Part shown: positions 44,222 to 55,289 of the stretch, piece by piece
Numbering within the stretch: the stretch's first letter is position 1
How the letters are laid out: each line of letters opens with the position of its first letter
From: Pinus tabuliformis
Taxonomy: Eukaryota; Streptophyta; Pinopsida; Pinales; Pinaceae
Direction of reading: 5' to 3'
NCBI GenBank assembly: GCA_031772625.1
Contig: CM062808.1
Location: 144,004,605 to 144,068,604 of the forward strand
Length of the DNA: 64,000 nucleotides
Made by a program: the position numbers and the translations under genes
The notes under the pieces: model-generated
What the model saw: only the letters and a program-made list of their open reading frames with translations
Database searches by the model: none
What the model was told of the DNA's origin: nothing

Positions 44222-45376
44222 TGTTACGGAGGTAAATCCTCTCTGCGGACAGAGACGATCCCTAATAGCCCAGAACGGGTCTAGTAACAATCACACAATG
44301 CTACTACGTAGGTTCCTAATTGCAAATAAAAGAGGTAGGCAAAAGACCTACTTGTATCCCAATGCTTATGTTTGATGAATAAATGCTGTCCTCGCTCCTT
44401 CGCTTTGGCTGGTCATGATCCTTCACGATACTTGTGAATAGACACCTGCACACACGAAGAGAGATACAAACACAAGCATGAAATCTAATAAAAGCAACTA
44501 TACATCAGTCGGAAAGGACATAATTCACATTTACCATGATAAAGACAAATGAGAATGGAACCATAATAGCATTCATCTATTATTAATCATCAATAACAGA
44601 GAAGAGTACAACAAAATGTTCTGACGTCGAATCCTTCTCAGGAGGGTTCAGCCAGCAAGTCTCTTAAGCATTCACCTTCAAATGTAGATCTCCCAAGACA
44701 AACTCTCTCTCTCACACAAGTCACACTTTTACAATCTTCCTTGAGCTCTATAACACTCCCACACTTGTCAAACCAACTACCTATCAAACACAAACTAGCA
44801 ACAATCCAAGCACTGTCAATTCCACACTTTCCAAACTATCCAAACTAGCTGCTCATGGCAATGGTAGAGGTTTAAATAGGAGAAGGAGTCTCCATGAAAG
44901 GTGGGAGGATGAGCTTATCTCCAAGGAAGGTGGCTCAAATGATGAACAGACATGCCAGAGAAGGTAGGGCGACATTTGCAAGGCTAACAACCAGGTCTGG
45001 AGTCATCTGGAAGGCCGACTATTAGAACAAACTCGCCCAAACAGGATCAGCGCGAGTGCATAACTGGTCTGGAGCACTGACGTCGAAAGGTTATAACTGA
45101 GCAGGCTGTGTCAGCGTGGCTTAATACAAATGAATCATGCGCTGGTTCATGAAATGCGACCAGCGCGGGAAACCCATGTGCTTCTATGCTGGCAGCGCAT
45201 CAGTTGCACTATAAGTCGCCAGTCAGCGCGCTTATTTTAATAACAGTCGCGCTGATGAAACAAACTTTGGCAAAGTGGGTCATTTGGCCAGTTCAGAAGG
45301 CATGAACTTGATTATTTTGATCTCTTGGCACAGTAGGGAGACTGACAAGGAGACACTGACAAATTACTGTGTAACA
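44222..45376 (-). repeat. Tat-D 5' LTR
   Basis: This is the pair of 29578-30743. The TATA-like CCTATTTAAACC is on the minus strand at 44880-44869. Confidence 0.94.
45047..45254. promoter_or_regulatory. Tat-D family motif cluster, 5' LTR copy
   Basis: TCAGCGCG (45047-45054), TCAGCGTGG, ATGCGCTGG, CCAGCGCGGG (from 45160), GCAGCGCATCAG, GTCAGCGCGC (45222-45231) and CGCGCTGATG lie 122-329 nt from the LTR 5' end and about 170 bp upstream of the TATA-like box. Confidence 0.75.
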
Positions 45377-45381
45377 ACGGT

Positions 45382-46467
45382 GGTAAGAAGAAAGGTAAGA
45401 AGAAGGATAAAGCAGACAAGGCTCCAAAGGAGAAAAAAGAAAAGTCGGAATCTAATGACGAAAAGCGCAAACCTTGCTATCCTTGTTTAATTTGTGAAGA
45501 AGATCATTTTACAAGAGATTGCCCTCATCGGGCAGAGGTTGTGAAAATCGTTAAAGGTTCCCCAACTCCTGTTGTTTTGAAAGATCCATTTCCAAAGCAG
45601 GAGAGTAAAATGATAGGTTCTTCCTCGAATGCCATTGAAGAACCCATATTGATGATGTCTCATGTACGGATTGCGACTCGATCGCAATATTATGGTAGTA
45701 AGAGTCCTGTTGATGGCAAATAAGCAAAATCTTCTCATTCTAATCCATCAACCTCAGCTCCCGGTTCCGATCCACTACAGATCGAGAAACCTAACCCGGA
45801 TTTGGTAATCAAACCGCCGGCCAAGGGTATACTTCGAAAGTCTGCTTTCAATCCACATGCGAGAGCAACTCAGAATTATAACATTGTTGATGACTTAGCT
45901 GTTTCACCCTCAGCAATGTCGGCTTTGGAAGTGCTGCAATCATGCCCAGCACAGCGCAAATTACTTTTGTCGGCTATAGGAGCTGTTGATGTTCAGGAGC
46001 CGAACCTGATAATCTTTGATCTAGAAAATAGTACACCGCATCTCCCTCATCAGATGGCTTTCCAGATTCTAGTGATAGTAAAAAACAGGCCTATTCATCG
46101 GACTGTAATTGATGAAGGAGCTTCTACGTGTATTATGTCAATTCAATGTTGGAGATCGCTTGGTTCTCCTTCATTGAACCAATCCCCGACGATTCTTAAG
46201 GCCTTTGATGGCCGTGGGTTCCATCTGTTTGGCATTCTACAGGATTTGCCTATAGGGGTTGAAGGAAAAACTGTTAGTCTGGATGTGGAAGTGGTTGATG
46301 CCCCTCTAGACTACAACCTTCTTTTGGGTCGCAGTTGGTCTTACGCTATGACAGCAGTCGTGTCATCGGTCTTCAGAGTTATAAAGTTTCCACACAATGG
46401 CAAGATCGTGACAATAGATCAGCTGGCTTACTTTTCATCCGACCCAGCCTCTTCAGAGAGTATCTAG
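45382..46467 (+). pseudogene. Tat-C Gag C-terminus and protease
   Basis: This resumes the Lys-rich Gag tail cut at 29577. It has an intact CCHC knuckle CLICEEDHFTRDC (45483-45521), one TAA at 45721-45723, then the conserved linker FNPHARATQNYNIVDDLAVS. The protease has RTVIDEGASTCIMS near 46100, AFDGRGFHLFGIL and LLLGRSWSYAM. It ends at a TAG at 46465, where an indel shifts the frame into the next part of pol. Confidence 0.88.
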
Positions 46468-46468
46468 C

Positions 46469-49400
46469 ATGTCGGTAAATATCCCTTATAAGGATGTTGG
46501 TGTAGGATTAGTTAAAGATTCCGGTTTACTGGGAAATTTTCCCTTTCCTCCACTCAACGCAGAACTTTCGTTTGCTTTCACTCATATGATTACTTCAGAC
46601 ACTATTATTTACGATGATCCTTGGATTGTCCCATCTGAATCTGAGATAGACTCATTTGGTGATGTTGTGCCTTTGAGTCCATATGAAATTGCTTATGCAG
46701 CCGTACAGTCTTTTACCGACCCGCGTTCAACCCAAATTGACCAAATGAATGTGGTCGGTGAAGAATCACTTTTCACATCAACCTCAGAACGGATAGCGTT
46801 TCCTGAAGTTGTGTCATCTGACGAACAACTTCGCGAAATCCTAAGTGTAGACGATCTACCATGGGAAGATCTCCATCATAGATCTTTGCTTTTACCTGAG
46901 GATGATGACTTTGAAAACAATTTTTCATCAATCTTTACAGCTGAATATGACAAGGACACTCAGAATCCCATGAAACATCCTGATTTAGAGTTGAATTTGG
47001 GAAACATTTCTCAAACTATTGCCATTGACATTTCACTCAAAACCGGAACTATTGAGAACATTCATATAGGTGCCTCGTGTACAGATGATGAAATTCAAAC
47101 ATACAAGGCCCTATTTCAAGAATTCTGTGACGTGTTTGCCTGGTCCTATGAGGAAATGCCAGGAATTGATCCCTCCATTTTTGTTCATGAGATCAAGACT
47201 TACCCAGACGCTAAACCCATTCGGCAACGTCTGCGTCAGATAGACCCTAGGAAAGCGGCTGTGATTAAAGCAGAAGTAGAGAAGCTGTTGAAAGAAGGTT
47301 TCATTTATCCGATCCCGTTGATGGATTGGGTATCGAATATTGTTCCGGTTAACAAGAAACAAGGAACAATAAGAATATGCATCGACTATAGGGATATAAA
47401 TCGTGCTTGTCCAAAAGACAACTATCCCACACCCTATATCGATCAAATAATTGATGATTGTGCCGGCAGTGAAATATTTTCCTTCATGGATGGTTTTTCC
47501 GGTTACAACCAAATCAATATTCTACCTGCCGATCAACCAAAAATGGCTTTCATTTGTCCTTGGGGGACATTTTCTTATTGCAAATTACCTTTTGGAATTA
47601 AGAATGTTGGAGCCACTTTCCAACGGGCAATGTCTTATGCGTTTCACGACATCAAACACATTGTGCAATCGTATCTCGATGATTTTCCTGCTCATTCTTT
47701 ACATCGAGCTGATCACCTTGTCCACTTACGAGCTATTTTTATGAGGTGTCGGCATTATCGAATTCGGTTGAACCCACACAAATGTGTCTTCTGCATAGAA
47801 GTGGGACGATTGCTAGGATTTGTCGTTTCAAAAGCCGGTATTCGCGTCGATCCCTTGAAGGTAGAAGCTATCATCAAGCTACCTCCTCCTTCGAGTCTGC
47901 GCCAACTCCAAAGTTTGCAGGGGAAAGCAAACTTTTTACGTCGATTCATTCCTAACTACGTCTAGGTTACAAAGGGTTTCACCCGATTGTTAAAAAAAAA
48001 TGCTCAATTCTCTTGGGATGAGATAGCTCAGAAATATTTTGATGCACTTAAGCACGCGTTGACCCATGCACCGTTGCTGCATCCTCCCAACTACAACTAG
48101 GATTACTTTTTGTATCTCGCCGCCTCCCACTCCACCATCAGAATGGTCTTAGTTCAGGAAGATGAATTCGAAATGGAACATGTGATATATTACCTTATTC
48201 GGATGTTAAATCCAACCGAGCTAAAGTACTCGCATGTGGAAAAGTTGGCACTGGCAGCCGTTCAAGCTGTCCAGCGTTTTCGTCACTACATTCTTCTCCG
48301 TAAAACTACAGTGATTTCAGATTGCAACCCTATGATCTATATTCTGACTAAACAATTTCTAGGGGGGAAGTACTCCAAATGGATCGTTATCCTGCAGGAG
48401 TTCGATTTGGAGTTCGAGAAATCCAAGTCTAAGAAATCCTTAGTCTTTGCCGAGTTAATGTGAGATTTCCCGAGTGCTGATACGGAAACAGTGGCAGAGG
48501 AGCCCATTGCGGACGAATCTTTGTTTCTTATCAGCACTTTAGATCCGTGGTTTGGGGATATAATTTTCTATCTCCAGACCCAATCCTTTCGGCCCGAAAT
48601 CTCAAAGTCGGAACGTCGGAAAATTCGATTCCAGTCCCAACAATACAAAATCATTGGAGATACTCTTTATCGTCGTGGGGCGGATTTGATTTTTCGACGT
48701 TGCTTAACTCATGAGGAAGCTGAAAGGGTTTTGAATGACTGTCACTCTGGAGCGTGTGGCGGTCATATGTCTGGGTATGCCACAACCCAAAAGATATTAC
48801 GCGCTGGCTATTTCTGGTCGTCTTTGTTTAAAGACTGTATTATTGTGGTCCGAAAATGCCACAACTGTCAAGTGTTTGATCGAAAGATGCGCGCAACACC
48901 TGCTCCTCTCCACCCTATAATTTCCGTTGGTCCTTTCGCCAAATGGGGTATCGACTTTATTACTTGTAACCCTCACTCGGTCGGGGGGCATGTGTATATC
49001 ATCCTTGCGGTTGATTATTTTACTAAGTGGGCCGAGGCGATGCCTACATTTGAGGCAGACAGCAAGACAGCAGCAATTTTCGTATTCAATCACATTATTG
49101 CTAGGTTTGGTGTCCCACAAGCGATAATCACTGACCATGGGCGCCATTTTCGAAACATTATGATGACAGAACTTACAGGCCAGCTTGGTTTACGTCATGA
49201 TAGTTCTACTCATTATTATCCCCAAGCGAACGGTCTGGTTGAGTCTATCAACAAAGTTCTAGTTATCATGATCCAACGGATCATCGGTATTCATCGGTCG
49301 AACTGGCACAACATGTTATTTTCAGTGCTTTGGGCATACCGAACCTCAGTGAAAACATCAATAGGGTTCACTCCTTTCCAACTAGTTTATGGTTTGGAAG

Positions 49401-49792
49401 CCGTGCTGCCCATTGAATAAGAAATCCCGTCACTGCAAATGGGCATCAAATTACTCCCAGCTACTTCCGAAGAGGAGAAGCGTTTGTTATACTTAGCTAA
49501 ATTAGATGAGACTCGACGTGAAGCTGCTTTAGCAATCGAGACTCACGCAAAACGAATGAAAGCTCAGTATGACTGGAATGTGACCCCTCGAAATTTTTCG
49601 GAAGGAGACCTAGTGTTGTTATATGATCAAGCTAATGATAAATTAGGTGCTGGAAAATTCGTTCCTATGTGGCATGGGCCCTACATTGTCAAGCGAAAGT
49701 TAGCAAAAGGGGCCTATGATCTGGTAGACTTTGACGGGGACTCTTTGGGTAAACCCAGAAATGGACTTTACCTAAAGAGGTATTATGCTTAA
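46469..49792 (+). pseudogene. Tat-C reverse transcriptase, degenerate RNase H and integrase
   Basis: One frame carries four stops (47963 TAG, 48098 TAG, 48461 TGA, 49418 TAA). The linker with ELSFAFTHMITSD leads to RT with SFMDGFSGYNQIN and YLDD in QSYLDDFPAH. RNase H reads LYLAASHSTIRMVLVQ and VFAEL, again without the first and last catalytic Asp but with the Glu of HVEKLALAA. Integrase has CHSGACGGHMS, CHNCQ, WGIDFIT, TDHGRHFRN, NGLVESIN and the MWHGPYIVKRKLAKGAYDLV module, ending LKRYYA. It is closely colinear with Tat-D pol. Confidence 0.92.
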
Positions 49793-49934
49793 ATGATGGG
49801 TATGGAGATTTTAGTTAGGTTAGTTTTTTCTTTCTAGCTGGTATGTTTGCTTAGTTTAGACAGTGTGCTTAGTTTAGAGAGTGTGTTTTTTGTCGTTATT
49901 CTGGCTTATCTTGGTTTTACTCTTGATATTGCAG

Positions 49935-50354
49935 ATGTCGATGCCTCTCCATACGTACATTGGATTTGTTGATGGTGCTTTTCGTAGTACACGGAATATC
50001 TCTTCCGCAGCTTGGGTTATCTATTCGCCCTCTGACGAGTTAGTTTCTATGCATGGGGTGAGCCTCGGTCAAACAACAAACAACATTGCAGAATACAGTG
50101 CAGTGATTGAGTTATTATCTGAATCTATTTCATTTGGGATTCAGAGTTTGATAGTGAGGTTAGATTCTGAACTCGTTGTATTACAGCTTAATAGAGTCTA
50201 TGCCATTAGAAATCCAGTGTTATTAAGATTGTTTTTGAGGGTGCGTCTCTTGGAACGTGAATTTGATTACATTGAATATCAGCATATTCCAAGGTCTTTA
50301 AACACATTAGCAGATGCAATTGCATCTCGAATGTTAAATATATATTTTCAATAA
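49935..50354 (+). CDS. Extra RNase H of Tat-C, downstream of integrase
   Basis: The ATG at 49935 directly follows an acceptor-like TGATATTGCAG; the open frame upstream encodes only a hydrophobic run that I take for intron or leader. The 139-residue protein has MPLHTYIGFVDGAFRST, TTNNIAEYSAVIELLSES, LIVRLDSELVVLQLN, EYQHIPRSLNTLADAIA. This gives the full Asp-Glu-Asp-Asp set of an RNase H in the archaeal-like form described for Tat elements. It is the only pol-derived enzyme of Tat-C without a stop. It could supply the activity that the degenerate domain between RT and integrase has lost. Confidence 0.82.
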   Translation: MSMPLHTYIGFVDGAFRSTRNISSAAWVIYSPSDELVSMHGVSLGQTTNNIAEYSAVIELLSESISFGIQSLIVRLDSELVVLQLNRVYAIRNPVLLRLFLRVRLLEREFDYIEYQHIPRSLNTLADAIASRMLNIYFQ

Positions 50355-50548
50355 TCATAAATGTAAATTTACAAGAATTTCATCACACATGTTTAACAAA
50401 ATAAGCCGGTAATAATGATATATATAGATAGGAGTGTGTCAAAAAATATATATCGTCTTCGATCATAGGTTCAAAACACCTTATGATCGGCAAAAATGAT
50501 ATGTACAAAAACCAAAATGTCACATGTGTCTACAAAGTGACCATCCAA

Positions 50549-51765
50549 TCACTGGTGATGCTCTCTATACGACACCACTGCACGGGCCACTCTACACAAA
50601 AACCTCCTAAGAGGTCCCAGGACTGCGACTACATAGTGCTGAAGTCTGATAGGAATATCATCTATAGTAGTCTTTGGTATATCTGCCGTCAAACACTCTA
50701 GATCCTGCTCCAACTCAGCTAGTGCCTCTACAGCCGCGTCCTGTGGGGCTGGTGCCGGTGCAGCTGGATGTCTCCTCTCAAAAGCCCGGAGATTGGCTGG
50801 ACGCCGTGGGCCTACATCTGCATTTTGAACATTTTTACTGTCAGTTTGAGACGATATATATATATATAAAAAAAAAAATAGATAATTTAAAAACTTGTGA
50901 AAAATGAAGTACCTCTGTTGTCCCATAGTTCTCCCTATGGAAGAACCATGTCCGGATCATTCCGAAAATCCATTCCGGCATAAGGAAAATCCTGAATCGC
51001 AAAGACCTGGTTCTCCAACCAGTGAAAGTAACTGTCAAGAAATCGAACAACTGCCGCTCCCTCATCAGGATGTCGGGCCATTACCGCAACCCACCGCATC
51101 AACTTAGGCTCCCGAGGAGACCCAGCTGGAACAGTAAGATGCTGGGGGATCAGCATTGGAACTCTCTCTAGGGAAAAGCTCACAACTAAAGGCCCATATC
51201 CAAAGGTCTTCAATTGCCCGTTCTTTGCCCTAGTCAGTTGGCCTTTCATATTGGCCAGCACAGCATCACACCAGTTGAAAATGGTGCCTCGGAAGCAATC
51301 TATAGCCATTCGCATTTGGGAACCAGTGGCTATGTGCAAAGCGGCAGCACCACAGAGTCTGGTAACTGTAAAGGTAATTACCATAAGTTCAGGTCAGGAT
51401 ATGTACTTGATTTCTATCCCCTTCTCATGGTTTTGATTGTTGCACCACTCTAACCGGAGACTAGCAAGGGATTGGCCACCCGGCCTAGTCCCGAATAGAG
51501 ACAGTTGCTCGCCCCTGTTAGGCAAGCCAGTGAGAAAATATATGTCGGAGGGCTCTATCTCGAGCTGGTTCTCTCCGATGTAAAAGCATTGATCCTGAAT
51601 GTTCCACCTTTCAACCAGCCACTCTAAGAATGGCACCTGGGCCCTCATGCCAGGTATGGCCCAGTACTTGTACAGACCGCATGCCTTTAAAGCATCACTG
51701 GAAGGTTGATGACCTATTGTGGCCAAATTGACATCTTTGTGTTCTCTTTTGCGCCAATCTAGCAT
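50549..51765 (-). pseudogene. Antisense spliced gene of Tat-C, plant-mobile-domain-like
   Basis: I read complement(join(50549..50817, 50913..51765)). The start ATGCTAGATTGG aligns with ATGGCCTTCGTCTGG of Tat-D and also follows an acceptor-like GGTGTGTAG. Shared words include WLVERWNIQDQCFYIGEN, PSDIYFLTGLPNRGEQ, FNWCDAV, YAGMDFRNDPDM. The intron lies at exactly the position of the Tat-D intron (donor GAG|GTACTT, acceptor ATGCAG|ATGTAGG) and restores DVGPRRPAN. Two stops (TGA at 51396-51394, TAG at 50937-50935) break exon 1. Exon 2 encodes an Ala/Pro- and Leu-rich tail. The gene is antisense to gag-pol, between the extra RNase H and the 3' region. Confidence 0.75.
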
Positions 51766-51866
51766 GGTGGGCAATCTACACACCAAAAAATATTGATTAG
51801 AATTCATTAAATAAAAAATTGATGGTTTATTTTTGAGTTTTGGATTTCAAAAACCGCTTTGCGCGG

Positions 51867-52000
51867 AGTACGCACCCCGCGTTCAGAAAACAGAGCAGGG
51901 GTACGCAGCTGTTCTGAAGGTGGGCTGCGTACTCCGACCATTTTCCCATATAGGAAAATGTTGGGGTACGCAGGTCACCCATGGGGCACCTGCGTACCCC
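51867..52000. promoter_or_regulatory. Tat-C family motif cluster, upstream of the antisense gene
   Basis: GGAGTACGCACCCCGCG, GGGGTACGCAG (51899), CTGCGTACTCCG, GGGGTACGCAGG (51963) and CCTGCGTACCCCGG (51989-52002) lie 100-235 nt before the ATG of the antisense gene. They are the words of the Tat-C LTR and leader clusters. Confidence 0.8.
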
Positions 52001-52004
52001 GGAA

Positions 52005-54030
52005 AGCGGACCCTAAAAACCCCAAACCCTCTAAAAAATCAAACAAAAGTCTAAAATGAAATTCTAAACGGATGAAATTGAAGAGGAGGATGTTGTGAAA
52101 TACCTGAAAGAGACGGCGCTCGATTCCGACAGTCGGATTCTCCGCGAAGTCCATGGGAAGTTTCTTGTCAAAAGCCCTTTTCTCTCCCTCAATAGTAAAA
52201 TGGTAAAAATGACATGGTAAAAAGTCTTTTTATAGGTTTTTTGGATAAATGAATGCTAAGTTTGTTTATTTTTCACCATGAAAGGATATTTTTCAATGTA
52301 TTTTTGCCTATATTAAACATGTATGAGTAATGTGTTGTTTTTGTGCAGGATAAAGGGACTTTAGGGTAAATTATCATTTTTCACGAACCAAGACATCAGA
52401 GTCATCTTTTAAGCCCTTTTCTGACTCCTAAAACATGAAAAGATTGCTGAGTGTTTCTTTTACACTCGTTAAAATGGAATTAAAAGACGGTCCTCTTATA
52501 GCCCTTTTCTGACCGTAAAAACACGAAAAGATTGCCGGGTTTTTGTCGTTTCAAACTCGATATTGGAAATAAAACGACGTGTCCTTGATCGCTTTTTACT
52601 TTTTAGGTCAACGGCACTAAACATGAAAGTACTCCTTGGTCGCAAGATCAAGCGGTTCTCTCAAGTATTATTTTATACTTTTTCGGGCTTTGGAGACACA
52701 AATTTACGAAAAAGTTCACCTTGGAGTCTTCTTTAGATTTTTCAGACTCTCTAAAATTGAAAAAGGCCGAGTTTCTCCTATACTGGACTCGTTAAAATTT
52801 CACAGTAAAGGACATGTTCGATTACAAACAGGAACGGACCACTCCTTCTTAGGGTCCAAATCTAAACTAAGTTGGACTCATCCGAAGGATGAGCTTATAA
52901 TCAAGCATATGTTATCCTCCTCAAGCTTGTAAAAAATAAAGAGGTACTTTCCAGAAATGGTGGGGGAAAAGAGAGAAGAATGAACAGAAATGGTGGGGGA
53001 AAAGAGAGAAGAATGAACCTATTTGTTATCCTTTGTTACAGAAGAACCTTATCACCACTCTTGAACACGGCACTTTTTCATTCACCTGGGTTGGGAAATC
53101 CTTTGCCTTAAATTTGATCAAACCACTTTGAAAGTCTTCAATCGTTTCTGGGTATTAACTTTGGGTCAATCGTCGCCAAGCCATCTATCGTGTCGTTATG
53201 TGTTCAAGAGGTCTTTGCAAATAAACCATTCATATGCAAAATACTTGTCATCCATTTTGACCATCCCTGAGTCAGTCCTTACAGTAAAATTTCTTCAACT
53301 TGAACAATGATTTCGTGTTGTGGGCTTGCCTGCAACGGGTCGCTTTCTATCGACATCAGCACATTATCTAGAAAGATGACTTAGAGATCGTCAGTACCTT
53401 GAGGTCTGCATGCATCAATGGCAGGTTTCTCGCCTTTGATGACTATTTATATCGTTGACTTTCGATCAAAGGATTCCGTGACGTGTTCGACATCAACCCA
53501 TTCATTCACATTTCATGGATTGTACTTGGTACTTTGAGAACCATTGACATCACTGGTGGTCTCTCTCACACTTGTTAACAGTTTACATCATCGACTGGTA
53601 ATCAAGTGGTTTCTACCATGTTCGACATCAACTCATTTATTCGCATGGATAGAATCATACCAATTCGGGAGGTAGAAATGAAGACCCTGGATCTATTTTC
53701 CACCATCCAGGCTGCGAGGAGTTTTGTATTTCATTATCTAGTAGACTAACCATAAACAGATGGTTGCGTCCATACTGTGTCTACAAAGAGTCTATGATTG
53801 TAATGTACTGCAAAATCATTCCTGTATCAGAGCAGTAGTTAGATTGTTAGTTAAAGTTTTCAATCTGAGTATGGGAATGCTTACCTCAGCGATGATATCA
53901 TCTCATATATGTATTTTGTGTTGAATATTTGCAGGTTCTGACCAGGCTCTCCGCAAGATACTCCTTGAAATGATAAAGTACTTCACCCTTCCTAGATCAT
54001 ATAAAACCCTAATCTACTACAGGCTTCGCA
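52005..54030 (+). other. Tat-C 3' region with hairpin array
   Basis: From 52380 to about 52810 there is a run of stem-loops such as 52416-52442 and 52504-52530 (arms CTTTTC/GAAAAG). Around 52104-52154 the minus strand has a short ATG-led exon-like piece with a CAG|GTATTT donor. Its phase does not join the antisense gene, so I do not annotate it as coding. The part 53000-54030 is non-coding and related to the ends of Tat-A and Tat-D (AACCATCTGTTTATGG/GCATGG-type units near 53750-53775). Confidence 0.6.
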
Positions 54031-54045
54031 CTTTAGGGGGCAATC
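54031..54045 (+). other. Polypurine tract of Tat-C
   Basis: CTTTAGGGGGCAATC directly precedes the 3' LTR. Confidence 0.88.
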
Positions 54046-55095
54046 TGTTACACTAAAAAATGTCACCATGACTATTTGCAGTTAGTATGGCTCCATCCAC
54101 TGTCATACTATCCTCCTTGGCAAGTCTCATGCCTCTGCTCTCCATGTCAAACTCCAAGAAAGAGAGAAAAGTCATTTAAAGTCAATTATCTCTGGTACGC
54201 AGTTTCTCTTAGCCTTACCTGCGTGTACGCAACCCAAGTTCACAACGCCTGCGTACTTGTACGCTCTGTATGTAAAGGGGTGGGTGCGTACCCCTGTAAA
54301 TGTCAAAAGGTGCGAGTTTCATCTTTAAAAAGTTACTTGTGGTCATTTCTAGAGCATTCTAGAAGATGGTTTGACGTGTATGAAGCGCCTCCAGATGGTT
54401 CATGCACCCAAACAAAGAGGAACTTATCCCATGAAGAGGGGAGCTATCCCATTGAAAGAGGGGCTTATCCCATTCATGGTGGAACTAATTAACTTCCTCT
54501 AGAGAACTATAAATATAGGCATTAGGGCAGAGGGAGGGGAGGTTGAAAGCTGAACATTCCTAAGGGTAGATGCTGCTGGAATTAGGACTTCCTTGTAGAA
54601 GCTTGTGAGGAGAGATTCCCATCCTTTCTTGTTTCATTTGGAAGTGGGTGAGCTGATCAAAGTAAAGGAGAACTCTTGTTGGACCCTGGGAGGGACCTGC
54701 ACAACACCAAGGCTCAGGTTGTAATGGTTTCTTTTGTTTCCTATTAATAAAAATAAGTCCATTCTTCTCAACAATTTGTCATTTATGAGTTGTTTCATAT
54801 ACTCCTTGGTCTGTATGTTAAATATGTTTTATTTTATGAGATTTTTAGGTGTTATTTAATCGTTTGATTGTTAGTGAATGCAGGTTTCGAAGAGAGGGAG
54901 GAGCTCATCCGGATCGACGAAGCTGGACTACTACAACAACGTTGGGTTACAGGTAGGATCTAAACACTTGATTACTCATATTGTAAATGCATATTTAGAG
55001 AATGATTGCTCTTAATTGTCTTGTTTGTCACTAGAAAGTCTTAGGCTTCTAGGGAGGTGGGCTTTGTCCGCAAAGTCGACTCTTTCAGTGTGACA
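54046..55095 (+). repeat. Tat-C 3' LTR
   Basis: This is the pair of 23804-24853, with TATA-like CTATAAATATA at 54507-54517, followed by the target duplication AGTAT. The Tat-C motif cluster is at 54193-54297 with all CpGs of GGTACGCAG, GTGTACGC and CCTGCGTACTTGTACGC preserved. Confidence 0.95.
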
Positions 55096-55100
55096 AGTAT

Positions 55101-55270
55101 GGTTCAATTTAGGCAATTTTCGAATGGTTTCTCAGATGGAACTTTTGGAGAATGATGTGTTTAGATGACTATGTTCCTTTAGGGTATGAAACAACTCTTT
55201 TAGGGGTTGATGTGCCCTAATACATCGACATATAAGTTTGGGGTTGATGTGCCCAAATATGTCTATAACA
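55101..55270 (-). repeat. Probable distal (U3) end of the Tat-B 5' LTR
   Basis: This is inferred. If the LTR ends in CTATAACA at 55270 (TGTTATAG on the minus strand, sharing TGTTA with the other Tat LTRs), the Tat-B LTR totals about 1.05 kb and its motif cluster sits at the same distance from the LTR end as in Tat-A. No second Tat-B LTR is available in the window to confirm the edge. Confidence 0.5.
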
Positions 55271-55289
55271 ACAGGTATCTCTGCGCAGC

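Larger units (their letters stand above)
29578..45376 (-). mobile_element. Tat-D: full-length autonomous-type Ty3/Gypsy (Tat) element
   Basis: LTRs at 29578-30743 and 44222-45376 are flanked by ATGGT (29573-29577) and ACGGT (45377-45381). Excising the element rejoins Tat-C Gag codons for KSKNG and GKKKGKKKD in frame. The 15.8 kb element has the whole Tat gene set on the minus strand and an antisense gene on the plus strand. The LTRs differ by a few percent by eye. Its LTR, leader and 3' region are the closest relatives of those of Tat-A in this window. Confidence 0.95.
23804..55095 (+). mobile_element. Tat-C: full-length autonomous-type Ty3/Gypsy (Tat) element, interrupted by Tat-D
   Basis: LTRs of 1050 bp each (23804-24853 and 54046-55095) are flanked by AGTAT at 23799-23803 and 55096-55100. 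Without Tat-D the element is 15.5 kb. The order is primer site, leader, gag, protease, reverse transcriptase, RNase H, integrase, extra RNase H, antisense plant-mobile-domain gene, hairpin-rich 3' region, purine tract. About 28 differences separate the LTRs by eye. All coding parts carry stops or frameshifts. It is inserted in the U3 part of the Tat-B LTR. Confidence 0.95.

Noticed and set aside
52104-52154. Exon-like piece with ATG and CAG|GTATTT upstream of the Tat-C antisense gene
   Set aside because: A 17-codon exon would join the next exon in the wrong phase; it may be untranslated, so I did not annotate it as coding.
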